Of a DNA stretch of 64,000 nt, positions 1 through 8,445 are shown in pieces. A program made the translations under genes and the position numbers. The stretch lies in the NCBI RefSeq assembly GCF_002159535.1, contig NZ_NFIU01000008.1, positions 26,816 through 90,815 on the forward strand, written 5' to 3'. Every line of letters starts with the position of its first letter. Positions within the stretch are counted from its first letter, which is position 1. The notes under the pieces are model-generated. The model was not told the DNA's origin, searched no databases, and saw only the letters and a list, made by a program, of their open reading frames with translations. The stretch comes from Olsenella sp. An290 (GTDB lineage: Bacteria; Actinomycetota; Coriobacteriia; Coriobacteriales; Atopobiaceae).

Positions 1-1
1 G

Positions 2-343
2 CTGCTGCTCGACGTTGGCGTCAACGAGGACAAACTGCTCGGCCCCTTCTTTCTTTCGCCAGAAGCACTGAACGACGAGCCGTATGGTGACGATGGCAAG
101 AGCCGTTTTGTGGGCGCTTTTGAAGACAAGGTTTTGCTCTACCTGTATGAAGACGCTGGAAAGATGAAGCGCAGGAGCATCTTCCGAGATGGAAATGCGA
201 CCTTCGCCGGCATCTGTGACGAGTTCGAGGATCGTGGCATTGAAGTGTTCTTGCAAAGCACAGAACTGCATCGAGATATCTTCGCAGACGTCTATGCAAC
301 ATCGGATACTGTTGCCACGTCCGTGCCAACCGAAGAAGGTTAG
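2..343 (+). CDS. McrB-like AAA+ restriction ATPase, C-terminal fragment (partial at window start)
   Basis: The frame is open from the window edge and ends four bases before the next gene. The visible 113 residues contain a stretch resembling the C-terminal lid of McrB/LlaJI-type AAA+ GTPases: a 'LLGPFFLSPEAL' segment, then 'FEDKVLLYLYEDAGKMKRRSIF'-like helices. The Walker motifs lie outside the window. In McrBC and LlaJI systems this subunit is the NTP-driven motor that loads the endonuclease encoded next door, which fits the tight spacing to the LlaJI-like gene. The family call rests on a short C-terminal segment plus context. Confidence 0.7.
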   Translation: MLLDVGVNEDKLLGPFFLSPEALNDEPYGDDGKSRFVGAFEDKVLLYLYEDAGKMKRRSIFRDGNATFAGICDEFEDRGIEVFLQSTELHRDIFADVYATSDTVATSVPTEEG

Positions 344-346
344 CAA

Positions 347-1792
347 ATGCGCGCGGTCTACTTCCGCGAGCTGCGCCCCTACTCGGAAGACGAGATCAGA
401 GCCGAGCTCGCCGTCGGCATCAATGAGACCCGCGCGGTTATCGACGCGCTCATGGACTGCGGCATCGTCAGATACCGCACGGGTGACGAGCGCGACGAGG
501 AGGAGCTGCTCGAAGCAGACGGAGCGAGCGCGGCGCAACGCTATCAGTTCCGTTTCGTAGGCATCGTGATTGCGCGAAGTCACGCCATCGTCTGCTACCC
601 AAAGTACCTTAGAAGCGCCACCCGACCCGAAAGCGAGATGAAGCAAGTCCTCGACGTCATTCGCAAGCTTGGCCAGGAAGGCAAGTTGCTCGACCCGCAG
701 GAGGGCGGGACGCACAGCGACCAGCTCGCCTTGATGATTAGGCTGCTCTGGCTCTACGACGAGTACGGCATCTACTCAAACTTCGAGGAAACCCGCGTGC
801 TGAACGGCCCGGGTGTCATTGACTGGCAGCGGACCATCGACATGGAGACTCCCGTCATATCGGATGGTGCGCCCATCTACCTAGACCTATGGACACGCAA
901 GACCCGACGTGACGAGTACGACCTCATCATGCGGTTGCATATGGCCATCCTCAGCGAGTGCTCGCGGTTCTTGGAGGGGTCCGGCCTTTCGTCTCTGCTC
1001 TCCATCGGCACGGTGGAACTGACTGACGAGAACCCTGCCGATATTGGGGAGGCCGAGTACCTCCAGTGGCTCATCGACCGCGAGCGCGCGAGCCAGTATG
1101 TAACGTGGAAGCAGGATGTCCTCGACCTGATGCGATACTACCTGGCAGAACATGGTGCTGATGCAGATCGAGGCCAGGTCATGCGACTGGGTACGACGAG
1201 CTACTATCATGCATGGGAGGCTGCTTGCAAGACTGCCTTTGGGGATTTGCTCGATTACAGACTGCTGGAGCTGCCGCTTAAACTTTCAGATGCTTGGCTC
1301 GAGGACAAGAGCAAGACGCTGCTGCAGATAATCCCGAGGCCCCTATGGAAGCGGGCGCAGGGCATGGACGATGCGGGTGACGTCGATACCCTCATACCAG
1401 ACACTGTCACATTTACCGAGGTGCGCGGGCGGCGTCTTTTCTGCATCTACGACGCAAAGTACTACTCACCGAGCAGGCAAGGCAGGATATACGGCCAGCC
1501 TGGCGTGGAATCGATAACCAAGCAATTTCTTTACCAGTCGGCCTATCAGCGTTTTGTCGAAGAACACGACTTCGACGGCGTTGTAAACACGTTCCTCGTG
1601 CCATCCGAGGAAGATAATCCTGCACTGGTGGCGAGCGTGTCGTTCCCGGGCGTGATGTCGGCAGCCACGGGAGCGAGCGAGAAGTTTAGCGACCATATCG
1701 ATATGTGGGCGCTGCCCGCGCATGAGGTGTTCGATTGCTACCTACGAGGGCGGGAGCTTGATTCCGCTATCTATGAATCGTTGCTTGGATGA
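347..1792 (+). CDS. LlaJI-type restriction endonuclease subunit (McrC-like partner)
   Basis: This 481-residue protein resembles LlaJI restriction endonucleases, which pair with a McrB-like NTPase. The N-terminal half has 'FVGIVIARSHAIVCYPKYL', a typical opening of this family. The C-terminal half holds the probable nuclease core: strand 'RRLFCIYDAKYY' with D369 and K371, the D-x-K end of a PD-(D/E)xK site, followed by 'KQFLYQSAYQRFV'. It starts four bases after the McrB-like stop, so the two are one operon. The cytosine methyltransferase downstream would protect host sites. The target sequence cannot be read from the protein. Confidence 0.8.
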   Translation: MRAVYFRELRPYSEDEIRAELAVGINETRAVIDALMDCGIVRYRTGDERDEEELLEADGASAAQRYQFRFVGIVIARSHAIVCYPKYLRSATRPESEMKQVLDVIRKLGQEGKLLDPQEGGTHSDQLALMIRLLWLYDEYGIYSNFEETRVLNGPGVIDWQRTIDMETPVISDGAPIYLDLWTRKTRRDEYDLIMRLHMAILSECSRFLEGSGLSSLLSIGTVELTDENPADIGEAEYLQWLIDRERASQYVTWKQDVLDLMRYYLAEHGADADRGQVMRLGTTSYYHAWEAACKTAFGDLLDYRLLELPLKLSDAWLEDKSKTLLQIIPRPLWKRAQGMDDAGDVDTLIPDTVTFTEVRGRRLFCIYDAKYYSPSRQGRIYGQPGVESITKQFLYQSAYQRFVEEHDFDGVVNTFLVPSEEDNPALVASVSFPGVMSAATGASEKFSDHIDMWALPAHEVFDCYLRGRELDSAIYESLLG

Positions 1793-2136
1793 TTCGATGT
1801 TAGGCTGCCTGTGGGCCCCTCTACGATTGTCCATGTCCACGAGCCGTTACCAATGGGATAGAGATGCATGCCATCGATGTCGATACCGGCGAATGATTCC
1901 GGAGCATCGGGGTCGTAGGTGGTGGTAAATGTGTCGGTTGTCTCGTCGAACACGAGGCTGTCATCGAAATCGTGAAGCCACGCGGCCATGCGCTCGACCT
2001 CGGGCTTTTCGAAGTAGGGGCATGCCCAGCCGTTCCAGGTATCCTCTGGGTCGATGTAGGCGCGGTGGACGCACTCAGGGCGAGATTCTAGGTCGGATAT
2101 GGCTACGTTAGTCCACTGCATACGATACTCCAACAC
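1771..2136 (-). CDS. Small hypothetical protein, antisense to the restriction operon
   Basis: This is a 121-residue acidic protein on the opposite strand, overlapping the last 22 bases of the LlaJI-like gene tail to tail. The composition is protein-like, rich in W, D and E ('TWNGWACPYFEKPEVERMAAWL', 'GNGSWTWTIVEG'), and low in the Arg/Ala runs typical of shadow frames here. An internal ATG five codons in ('MQWTNVAISDL') could be the true start. I do not recognise the family. It lies between endonuclease and methyltransferase, and could be a small control or accessory protein, but nothing in the sequence proves that. Confidence 0.55.
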   Translation of the reverse strand: MLEYRMQWTNVAISDLESRPECVHRAYIDPEDTWNGWACPYFEKPEVERMAAWLHDFDDSLVFDETTDTFTTTYDPDAPESFAGIDIDGMHLYPIGNGSWTWTIVEGPTGSLTSNHPSNDS

Positions 2137-2384
2137 GGTTCACAGGTAGCTCTGACTTTGTGACGCAAACCTACTATACCAGCGAAAACGATGGAAGCAG
2201 AAACGAGGCTGGCATGGGCGATTACGGTACGGTTTGTAGCCTGAATCGTGCTGCCGTTTGCCGTCAATGGAGAGTAGATGCGATTCGGCGGGTTGACGTT
2301 CACAATTTCTACATTAGCTGGTATGCTAAATTGCTACGGTGTTCGGTGCGCCAGCAGGCTCCCAAGCGCCGTGACGATGCCGGA

Positions 2385-3485
2385 ATGCGAAATGGGATGG
2401 GAGCCGATATTAACACGAAGGCTAACATATCAGCGACCAATGACGGCCCCTCCATCGGGGCTGTCGACCTTTTCTGTGGCATCGGAGGGCTTACGTATGG
2501 CCTGCGCACCAGCGGTATTGATGTTGTTGCGGGCTACGACCTCGACAGCTCCTGCGAGTATGCCTATGAGGCAAACAACGGCGAGGGAACCTTCATCTGC
2601 AAGAACGTGAGCGAAGTCACGGGAGACGAGATCAACGAGCGCCTTAAGGACTTCGACATCAAGGTCTTGGTCGGATGTGCGCCCTGCCAGCCGTTCTCGA
2701 CGCATCGCAAGGACAAGAAGCACCGCGAGCGCCACAAGGACTGGGGGCTCCTCGCTCAGTTCGGAAGGCTGGCCGAGGAGGTTATGCCAGACTACATCTC
2801 CATGGAGAACGTGCCCGAGCTCGTGAAGGAGAGTATTTTCACGGACTTCGTCGCAACGCTGAAGCGGCTCGGCTACTCAGTTACCTACAACGTTGTGAAA
2901 GCTGAGGAGTATGGCGTTCCGCAACGCCGACGCCGTCTGCTGCTGCTCGCGTCGAAAGAAGGTGCGATTAGCCTTATCGGGCCGACTAACGACGAGGAGG
3001 ACGCTGTTACGGTTAGGCAGGCTATTGGCGAGCTGCCTCCCGTTAAGGCTGGTGGAGTCTGCCAAGGTGATCCGCTGCAGACAGCGTCTATCCTGACCGA
3101 CATCAACCTTAAGCGAATTCGGGCCTCTAAGCCTAACGGCACGTGGCGCGACTGGCCTGAGGAACTGAGGCTTGATTGCCACAAGAAGGACAGCGGCAAG
3201 ACCTACCCTTCCGTTTACGGGCGCATGGCGTGGGATGAGACAGCCCCGACCATCACCACTCAGTTCTACTGCTATGGTACGGGGCGCTTCGGGCATCCTC
3301 AGCAGGACCGTGCACTCACGCTTCGCGAGGGTGCGATTCTCCAGAGCTTCCCCGCTGACTATAAGTTCATTCAGGACGGCGAGAAGATTAGCCGAAAGGC
3401 AGTCGCCCGCCATATTGGCAATGCCGTACCCCCCAAGCTGGGCGAGGCTGTGGGCAGGAGTATCATAGCCGCCTGCGCTCAATAG
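2385..3485 (+). CDS. DNA (cytosine-5-)-methyltransferase
   Basis: This enzyme transfers methyl from SAM to C5 of cytosine in a specific DNA site and is the likely protective partner of the LlaJI-type nuclease. The Dcm motifs appear in order: motif I 'DLFCGIGG' (from about D28), motif IV 'GCAPCQPFS' with catalytic C101, motif VI 'ENVPEL', motif VIII 'PQRRRRLLLLA', then after the recognition domain 'LTLREGAILQSFP' and 'IGNAVPPKLGEAV'. The frame is open upstream to a GTG at 2160, but the extra 75 residues are not methyltransferase-like. I chose ATG 2385; ATG 2397 is equally possible. Neither has a strong ribosome site. Confidence 0.9.
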   Translation: MRNGMGADINTKANISATNDGPSIGAVDLFCGIGGLTYGLRTSGIDVVAGYDLDSSCEYAYEANNGEGTFICKNVSEVTGDEINERLKDFDIKVLVGCAPCQPFSTHRKDKKHRERHKDWGLLAQFGRLAEEVMPDYISMENVPELVKESIFTDFVATLKRLGYSVTYNVVKAEEYGVPQRRRRLLLLASKEGAISLIGPTNDEEDAVTVRQAIGELPPVKAGGVCQGDPLQTASILTDINLKRIRASKPNGTWRDWPEELRLDCHKKDSGKTYPSVYGRMAWDETAPTITTQFYCYGTGRFGHPQQDRALTLREGAILQSFPADYKFIQDGEKISRKAVARHIGNAVPPKLGEAVGRSIIAACAQ

Positions 3486-3509
3486 ACTTCGTTGAAAGGA
3501 TGTTTGATT

Positions 3510-5582
3510 ATGACGGTCAACGAAGAAGGCATCATCAACTTCCATGTAGCGAATCGTGCCGCAACGCATCTTGGACGTAAGCTGTACTCGACCACGCCTC
3601 CTGCGTTGGCGGAACTGATTGCGAACTCGTACGACGCCTATGCCACAGAGGTTCGCGTGACCATCGATAAGGATATCGACCACATCATTGTTGCTGACAA
3701 TGGTACGGGTATGAGTCTTGACGGGTTGAACGAGAAGTATGCCCTTGTTGGCAAAGAGAAGGTAGCCGAAGCTGCGCCAGAGGGGTTTACCCGCCGTTCG
3801 CCCATGGGCCAGAAGGGAATCGGAAAGCTCGCAAGCTTCAGTCTTGGCGACGAGTACGAGGTCTACACGAAGACCGCAACCGGTACTCAGTGGCGCCACT
3901 TCGCCGTCAAGTATGCGGACTTCATCAGGGATGACTCCGAATACCCGGTCGAGTCCGAGCTATGCAAGTTGCCTTATGAGCTTGAGCAATTCAGCAGCTA
4001 CGACCATGGTTTCATCACCATTATCCGCGGGCTTCGCCGTGGTGTGAACTCTCAGACATTCGATTCACTGAAGACCCAGCTCTCTCGGCGCTTCTACATC
4101 AAGTCTGGAACCGGTAACTTTGCTCTTTACATCAATGATCAGCCTATAGACCTCTCACTGAACGCTTATTACGGAAGCATGGACTATGCGACGTATATCG
4201 GTTTCACTGGTGAGGAGATTCGAGAGCTGCTCAATGTCGACGATGACACGATAGAGCTCGAGCAGTATGACCCAAAGACCATCAAAGACGAGGCGGTTAG
4301 GGAAAGCCTCGAATCATTGATTGGCGAGAAGGGGTTAAAAGGCTGGGTTGGAACAGTTGAGCAGCCAAAGCAGCTCAAGGAACACGGCAACAATGCAAAT
4401 GTCGTGGTCTATATCAATGGCAAGATTGCTGATGAGGATGTACTGAAGAACCATGCCAACTCGATGATTGCCAACCAGTACGTGGTCGGTGAGTTCTTCG
4501 CCGACTATCTCAGCGCCGACGCAGAAGATCCCATCACTAGCAGCAGACAAGGGCTTGACAATGCTGATAGCGAGGTTCGTGAGCTGATTAGCGTAATCAA
4601 GAGCATCCGGAGCACGGTAATCAACACTTGGGACAATCGACGCGAGAATGGCGCAGTCAAGCGTCTGCCCGCATGGGCAACAGATGACAAAGGCTATCAG
4701 GATTGGTTGGCTGGACTTGGCAAAAGTCAGAGGCGCCTGCACAACCGTCTCGTCAAGACGCTCACGGTGAAGATGGATGAGAGTGAGCAGGACGAAAGTG
4801 AAATGAGAGCCCTGCTCAACAGTTTCATCGATGTTGTGGAGAACAACGCGATTTACCAGCTTGCCGATGAGCTATCTTCCGAAACGGATTGCACACAAGA
4901 TGAACTGCTTGTTGCAATGGCGCGACTCCTCAATCGTATTGCTGCTAGTGAAAGCATCAAACAAGCAGGGATCGTGAGCGAGCGACTCAGGGCCATCAAG
5001 ACTCTGCAGAGCTTGATGGATGATGATAGCTCTGTCGAGAAGATGTTCGAAGAGCATCTCGCTCAAAATCCGTGGCTCATTAATCCATACTGGAACCAGA
5101 CGCCAAAAACAAGTGAAGAAGTTCAAGTAGTAACGCAGGAATTCAATCGGCTCTACACCGATGTAAAGGATGACGAATATAGGCGAACCTTCATCGACAT
5201 TTGCATATATGTCGCTGAAGAGACCTACCCGATTATTGTTGAGCTGAAGCGAAACGCTGACACTTCCTATTCTCATGTCAACTATTCAAGGATATATGAG
5301 CAGATTAATGCCTATCGACAGGCTATTCTTCAGAAACTAGGGCTCGCTGATGGTGCTGTAAAGGAAGACGCAATACCTGCATACTTCATCGGTTCGGAGA
5401 AAATGGGGGCTGTTGGACACGGTTTTTCTATTGAGCTTAGTGAAAGCGAACTGGGGCTTTTGAAACAATCGAACATCACCGTGTTGACGTATCAAGACCT
5501 TATCCTTCATGCGGAGAGAGCTTATCACCAACACATCGAGGTAATCGAACAGCGTGGGGATATTCCTTATTTCGAGATGTAG
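3510..5582 (+). CDS. GHKL (Hsp90-like) ATPase with C-terminal PD-(D/E)xK nuclease-like domain
   Basis: This 690-residue protein begins with a GHKL ATPase fold: N-box 'ALAELIANSYDAY', G1 'VADNGTGM' and G2 'MGQKGIGKLASFSLG'. The middle is a long transducer-like region. The C-terminus has 'TFIDICIYV' (D563) followed by 'PIIVELKRN' (E578, K580), a D...ExK layout typical of PD-(D/E)xK nucleases. GAAAGGA precedes ATG 3510 by about nine bases, so I prefer it to the TTG at 3492. It follows the methyltransferase by 24 bases. An ATP-gated nuclease with restriction genes suggests a defence role; the exact function is unknown. Confidence 0.75.
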   Translation: MTVNEEGIINFHVANRAATHLGRKLYSTTPPALAELIANSYDAYATEVRVTIDKDIDHIIVADNGTGMSLDGLNEKYALVGKEKVAEAAPEGFTRRSPMGQKGIGKLASFSLGDEYEVYTKTATGTQWRHFAVKYADFIRDDSEYPVESELCKLPYELEQFSSYDHGFITIIRGLRRGVNSQTFDSLKTQLSRRFYIKSGTGNFALYINDQPIDLSLNAYYGSMDYATYIGFTGEEIRELLNVDDDTIELEQYDPKTIKDEAVRESLESLIGEKGLKGWVGTVEQPKQLKEHGNNANVVVYINGKIADEDVLKNHANSMIANQYVVGEFFADYLSADAEDPITSSRQGLDNADSEVRELISVIKSIRSTVINTWDNRRENGAVKRLPAWATDDKGYQDWLAGLGKSQRRLHNRLVKTLTVKMDESEQDESEMRALLNSFIDVVENNAIYQLADELSSETDCTQDELLVAMARLLNRIAASESIKQAGIVSERLRAIKTLQSLMDDDSSVEKMFEEHLAQNPWLINPYWNQTPKTSEEVQVVTQEFNRLYTDVKDDEYRRTFIDICIYVAEETYPIIVELKRNADTSYSHVNYSRIYEQINAYRQAILQKLGLADGAVKEDAIPAYFIGSEKMGAVGHGFSIELSESELGLLKQSNITVLTYQDLILHAERAYHQHIEVIEQRGDIPYFEM

Positions 5583-5607
5583 AGTCCTTTGCTAAACCAC
5601 TTTGTGA

Positions 5608-5650
5608 CGGCCTTCTAACCTGTTCGCAGTGTTAGAGGGCCGATTTGTTT
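5608..5650 (+). terminator. Hairpin terminator after the restriction/defence operon
   Basis: A 12-bp stem, 5608-5619 with 5631-5642 (one G-T pair), has an 11-base loop and is followed by ATTTGTTT. It lies 26 bases after the GHKL gene and before the phage structural genes, so it probably ends the defence transcript. Confidence 0.6.
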
Positions 5651-5679
5651 GTGTCGGTCATGACCGAAAGGTGGCTGAC

Positions 5680-6165
5680 ATGGCCGATGATAACCATGGC
5701 GACAAGACGCAGGAAAAGCCGCAAACCGCGCAAGACGACAGGCGCGAGCAAACGCAGAAGAACCAGCCGCAGGTGAGCGGTACCGATTGGGAGCAGGCCG
5801 TCGCCGAACGCGACGAGAAGATCACGGCGCTAGAGGCGCAGGTGGCAGAGGCCGCCAAGAACGCCGAGACGGCCGAGCGGCTGCGCGGCGAGATCGCGGA
5901 GCTCAAGGCCCAGGGCGAGTCCGACCGAATCGACTTCAAGCTGCAGCTCGCGGGCGTGCGCAACGTGAAGGCCGCTCGTGCGGTCCTTGATGACCACGGC
6001 GGCGACGTCGACGCGCTCAAGGAGGCCGAGCCGTGGCTGTTCGCAGACACTCCCGCAAAGCAACAGGGTGGCAAGACCGGCCTTCCCAACGCGGGGGTCG
6101 CATCCGATGAGGGCAAGACGATGAAGCGGTGGCGCGAGATCGCGGGCATCGCGGACGAGGAGTAG
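5680..6165 (+). CDS. Phage scaffolding protein (gp20-like minor structural protein)
   Basis: This acidic 161-residue protein sits directly before the capsid gene. It has a charged, Gln-rich N-terminus, a coiled coil at about residues 35-85 ('AVAERDEKITALEAQVAEAA...'), and a 'LKLQLAGVRNVKAARAVLDDH'-like segment followed by 'EAEPWLFA', typical of phage minor structural GP20/scaffold proteins. Such proteins guide procapsid assembly and are lost or cleaved afterwards. ATG 5680 is preceded by GAAAGGTG; the longer frame to 5629 crosses the terminator hairpin and is unlikely. The usual terminase and portal genes are not upstream. Confidence 0.8.
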   Translation: MADDNHGDKTQEKPQTAQDDRREQTQKNQPQVSGTDWEQAVAERDEKITALEAQVAEAAKNAETAERLRGEIAELKAQGESDRIDFKLQLAGVRNVKAARAVLDDHGGDVDALKEAEPWLFADTPAKQQGGKTGLPNAGVASDEGKTMKRWREIAGIADEE

Positions 6166-6168
6166 CAG

Positions 6169-7185
6169 ATGGCCAACAGCATCGCATCCACCAAGAACTA
6201 CACGACCATCCTCGATGAGGTGTACCAGCGCGCGTCGGTCTCCGCGTGCCTGAACAGCCCTCGCCGCATGGTGCGCGCCGGCCGCAACGCCAAGGAGATC
6301 ATGGTTCCGAAGATCCAGGTCTCGGGCCTCGGTGACTACACCCGCAACGTGGGCTACAAGACCGGCAGCATCACCTACGAGTTCGAGACGAAGACGTTCA
6401 ACTACGACCGTGGCATCCGCCTTCTGGCCGATGTCATGGACGTGGAGGAGGCTGGCGTGCTCGACTGCTTCGTCGAGGCCGGTTCCGAGCTCCAGCGCAC
6501 GCAGGTGGCGCCCGAGGCCGACGCCTTCGCCTTTGCCGAGATCGCGGGACACGAGGGCGTTTCTGCCGCTACGACAGACTACTCCGACGCCGAGGCGGAG
6601 GACGTGCTTGCCGACCTGCGCGCCGCGACGAACGCGATGGACGAGGCGCAGGTGACCACGGGCTCGCGCTACCTCTTCATCACGCCGACGCTCAGGGGCG
6701 TGCTGGATGACTTCAGCTTGGCGAACCCGACGCGCTCGAACCGCGTGCTTGAGCGATTCTCCCGCATCGTCGAGGTACCGCAGGTGCGCTTCTACTCGCA
6801 CATCGACCTGCTCTCCGGTGACGAGGACCAGTTTGGCTATGCGCCTGCCGAGGGCGTCTACGAGCTCACATCCGACACCGAGGTCGTGAGCGGAAAGACC
6901 TACTACACCGAGAGCTCTGGCACCTACACAAAGGTGGCGAGCCCGCAGAAGAGCGGCCTTTCCACGTACTACGAGCTTGTGGGAGCGGGCGCGCCAATCA
7001 ACTTCCTGGTGGTGGAGAAGAGCGCCGTGATCAAGTTCGACAAGCACGTTGCGAGCCGCGTGTTCAGCCCGGACGAGCTGGAGAGCCTTGACTCCTACAT
7101 GATGAAGTACCGCAAGTACGGCATCGTGGAGCTGCTCGACAACAAGCTCGACGGCGTGTACGCGTCCTTGGCCCCGCTTGCGTAA
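6169..7185 (+). CDS. Phage major capsid protein
   Basis: This 338-residue protein is encoded three bases after the scaffold gene. The N-terminus ('NYTTILDEVYQRASVSACLNS'), the central 'IMVPKIQVSGLGDYTRN' and 'FETKTFNYDRGIRLLADVMDVEE', and the conserved acidic C-terminal segment resemble HK97-fold capsid proteins of siphophages. An insertion at about residues 225-275 ('YELTSDTEVVSGKTYYTESSGTYTKV') resembles small Ig-like or surface decorations. It would form the head shell. With terminase and portal missing it may be a remnant, but the reading frame is intact. Confidence 0.85.
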   Translation: MANSIASTKNYTTILDEVYQRASVSACLNSPRRMVRAGRNAKEIMVPKIQVSGLGDYTRNVGYKTGSITYEFETKTFNYDRGIRLLADVMDVEEAGVLDCFVEAGSELQRTQVAPEADAFAFAEIAGHEGVSAATTDYSDAEAEDVLADLRAATNAMDEAQVTTGSRYLFITPTLRGVLDDFSLANPTRSNRVLERFSRIVEVPQVRFYSHIDLLSGDEDQFGYAPAEGVYELTSDTEVVSGKTYYTESSGTYTKVASPQKSGLSTYYELVGAGAPINFLVVEKSAVIKFDKHVASRVFSPDELESLDSYMMKYRKYGIVELLDNKLDGVYASLAPLA

Positions 7186-7194
7186 GGGGCCGTC

Positions 7195-7551
7195 GTGGGC
7201 TGCGCGGGTGCGACGTCGGTTGACTTTGGCTTCTATCGCGACACGTACGGCGGTGGGATGGGCGTGGAGGCGTTCACGGGCGCACTTCCCGCCGCCGAGC
7301 GTCACGTGCGATGGATCTGCGGCGGTCGCGTTCCCGCGTGCGAGGCGGACGAGCTTGCGTACCGGCGTGCGGTGTGCGCTGCTGCCGAGGCGTTCGCGGA
7401 GTTTGGTGAGGGTCAGGTGGGCGGATTCCAGCTCGGGTCCTTCTCGGTGACGCACTACGACAACCGGGGCACCACCGGCGAGGAGCAGGCGACCTACGCC
7501 TGTGAGAAGGAGCTCTCTGGTACGGGGCTCCTGTTCTGCGGGGCGCGCTGA
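7195..7551 (+). CDS. Putative phage head-tail connector protein
   Basis: This 118-residue protein starts at a GTG with AAGGGG just upstream and ends in a TGATG overlap with the next gene. The body ('FYRDTYGGG...FTGALPAAERHVRWICGGRV...EADELAYRRAVCAAAEAFAEF') has the short helical layout of gp6/gp15-like connector proteins that close the portal ring. The assignment rests mainly on size and position immediately after the capsid gene. Confidence 0.65.
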   Translation: MGCAGATSVDFGFYRDTYGGGMGVEAFTGALPAAERHVRWICGGRVPACEADELAYRRAVCAAAEAFAEFGEGQVGGFQLGSFSVTHYDNRGTTGEEQATYACEKELSGTGLLFCGAR

Positions 7552-7877
7552 TGGCGTGGCTGCGACCGATACCCGCGAGGCTGCTCCCGGACTCGTGCCT
7601 AGTGCGCGAGCCGGCAGTCGATGGCGGCTTTGGCGAGCCGCGCGCCATCTCGCGCGTGAGGTTCGAGCGGGCGCAATCGGTGGTTGCCGAAGCGCACCGC
7701 AGCGCGGACGCAGGGGCGGGCACGCTCTTCGTGGATGCCGTCACGAGTGCGGGGGCTTTCGAGATTCCCGCGGGCTCGCGCGTCGAGGTGCATGGGAGGT
7801 CGTACGTGGCTGCTAAGGTTTCGCGCTTCGAGGGGTTCAACGGGCGCGTACACCACTGGGAGGTGGAGCTGCGATGA
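7551..7877 (+). CDS. Putative phage minor capsid protein (Minor_capsid_1-like)
   Basis: This 108-residue, largely beta protein overlaps the connector gene by one base and the next gene by four. Segments 'LPDSCLVREP' near the N-terminus and 'VEVHGRSYVAAKVSRFEGFNGRVHHWEVELR' at the end resemble the small minor capsid/connector family found after capsid genes in Gram-positive siphophages. The call is moderately supported by motif and order; a head-closure role is inferred. Confidence 0.65.
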   Translation: MAWLRPIPARLLPDSCLVREPAVDGGFGEPRAISRVRFERAQSVVAEAHRSADAGAGTLFVDAVTSAGAFEIPAGSRVEVHGRSYVAAKVSRFEGFNGRVHHWEVELR

Positions 7878-8266
7878 GGGCGGTCGTGGATGCCGTGGCG
7901 GGGATGCTGCGCGCGGCGGGAGTCGGTGACGTGTTCTGTATCGCGCCAAGCGCACTGTTGAGCGAACAGCCCGTCGTGGTTCGCTGGGCGGGCTTCTCGC
8001 GTGAGAGCCGCCAAGACGGCGAGGAACGCGGAGTCGCCTCGGTGGAGGTGTTTGCCGTCCGCGAAACGGATGCTGCCGCGTGCGATGTCGCGATTCTGTG
8101 CGAAGCGGCTGTGCGCTCGTCCGGTCGCGCCGAGTGGAACGTGGCGGGTTCCGGGGTGCGCATCCTGGGCATCGATACGGACGCGCCGGCTTTCAGGGAG
8201 CGCGACTCGAGCGGGCGCTTCGTGTGGGCATTCACGGTGAGGCTGACGGTTGCGAGGGAGATATGA
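7874..8266 (+). CDS. Putative phage minor capsid/tail-terminator protein (Minor_capsid_3-like)
   Basis: This 130-residue protein has start and stop overlaps of four bases with both neighbours, implying coupled translation. The N-terminal helix ('VVDAVAGMLRAAGVGDVF') and the beta-rich remainder, with 'SSGRFVWAFTVRLTVAREI' at the C-terminus, match the size and style of tail-terminator-like minor capsid proteins. In intact phages the major tail and tape-measure genes follow this position; here only a 60-codon frame intervenes before the distal tail gene. Confidence 0.6.
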   Translation: MRAVVDAVAGMLRAAGVGDVFCIAPSALLSEQPVVVRWAGFSRESRQDGEERGVASVEVFAVRETDAAACDVAILCEAAVRSSGRAEWNVAGSGVRILGIDTDAPAFRERDSSGRFVWAFTVRLTVAREI

Positions 8267-8445
8267 CCGATAGGAAGGGCACGAAGAGCGGGGCGGGTGG
8301 CAGTCAGGGCACTTGGAACGACGAGCGCGGTTCTCACACCGACGTTCGCCTGCGCCGTTCCGGTGACCGCTTCCGAGACGAGGAGCTCTCGGAGCGAGAG
8401 CAGCGCCGGGCGGTGTCCTATGGTCGCGCGAGAGGACGGCTCTGA
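8263..8445 (+). CDS. Small basic/charged phage protein of unknown function
   Basis: This is a 60-residue frame starting at ATG 8263 in an ATGA overlap with the preceding gene and ending in a TGATG overlap with the distal tail gene. It is Gly-, Arg- and Glu-rich with no hydrophobic core ('GSHTDVRLRRSGDRFRDEELSEREQRR'). The perfect overlaps on both sides are the main evidence for translation. It occupies the slot where tail tube, chaperone and tape-measure genes normally lie and could be a leftover after deletion. No family is recognised. Confidence 0.5.
   Translation: MTDRKGTKSGAGGSQGTWNDERGSHTDVRLRRSGDRFRDEELSEREQRRAVSYGRARGRL

Noticed and set aside
5830..7455. 541-codon minus-strand frame opposite scaffold and capsid genes
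   Set aside because: Shadow of the capsid gene; no ribosome site, no domain, and biased composition.
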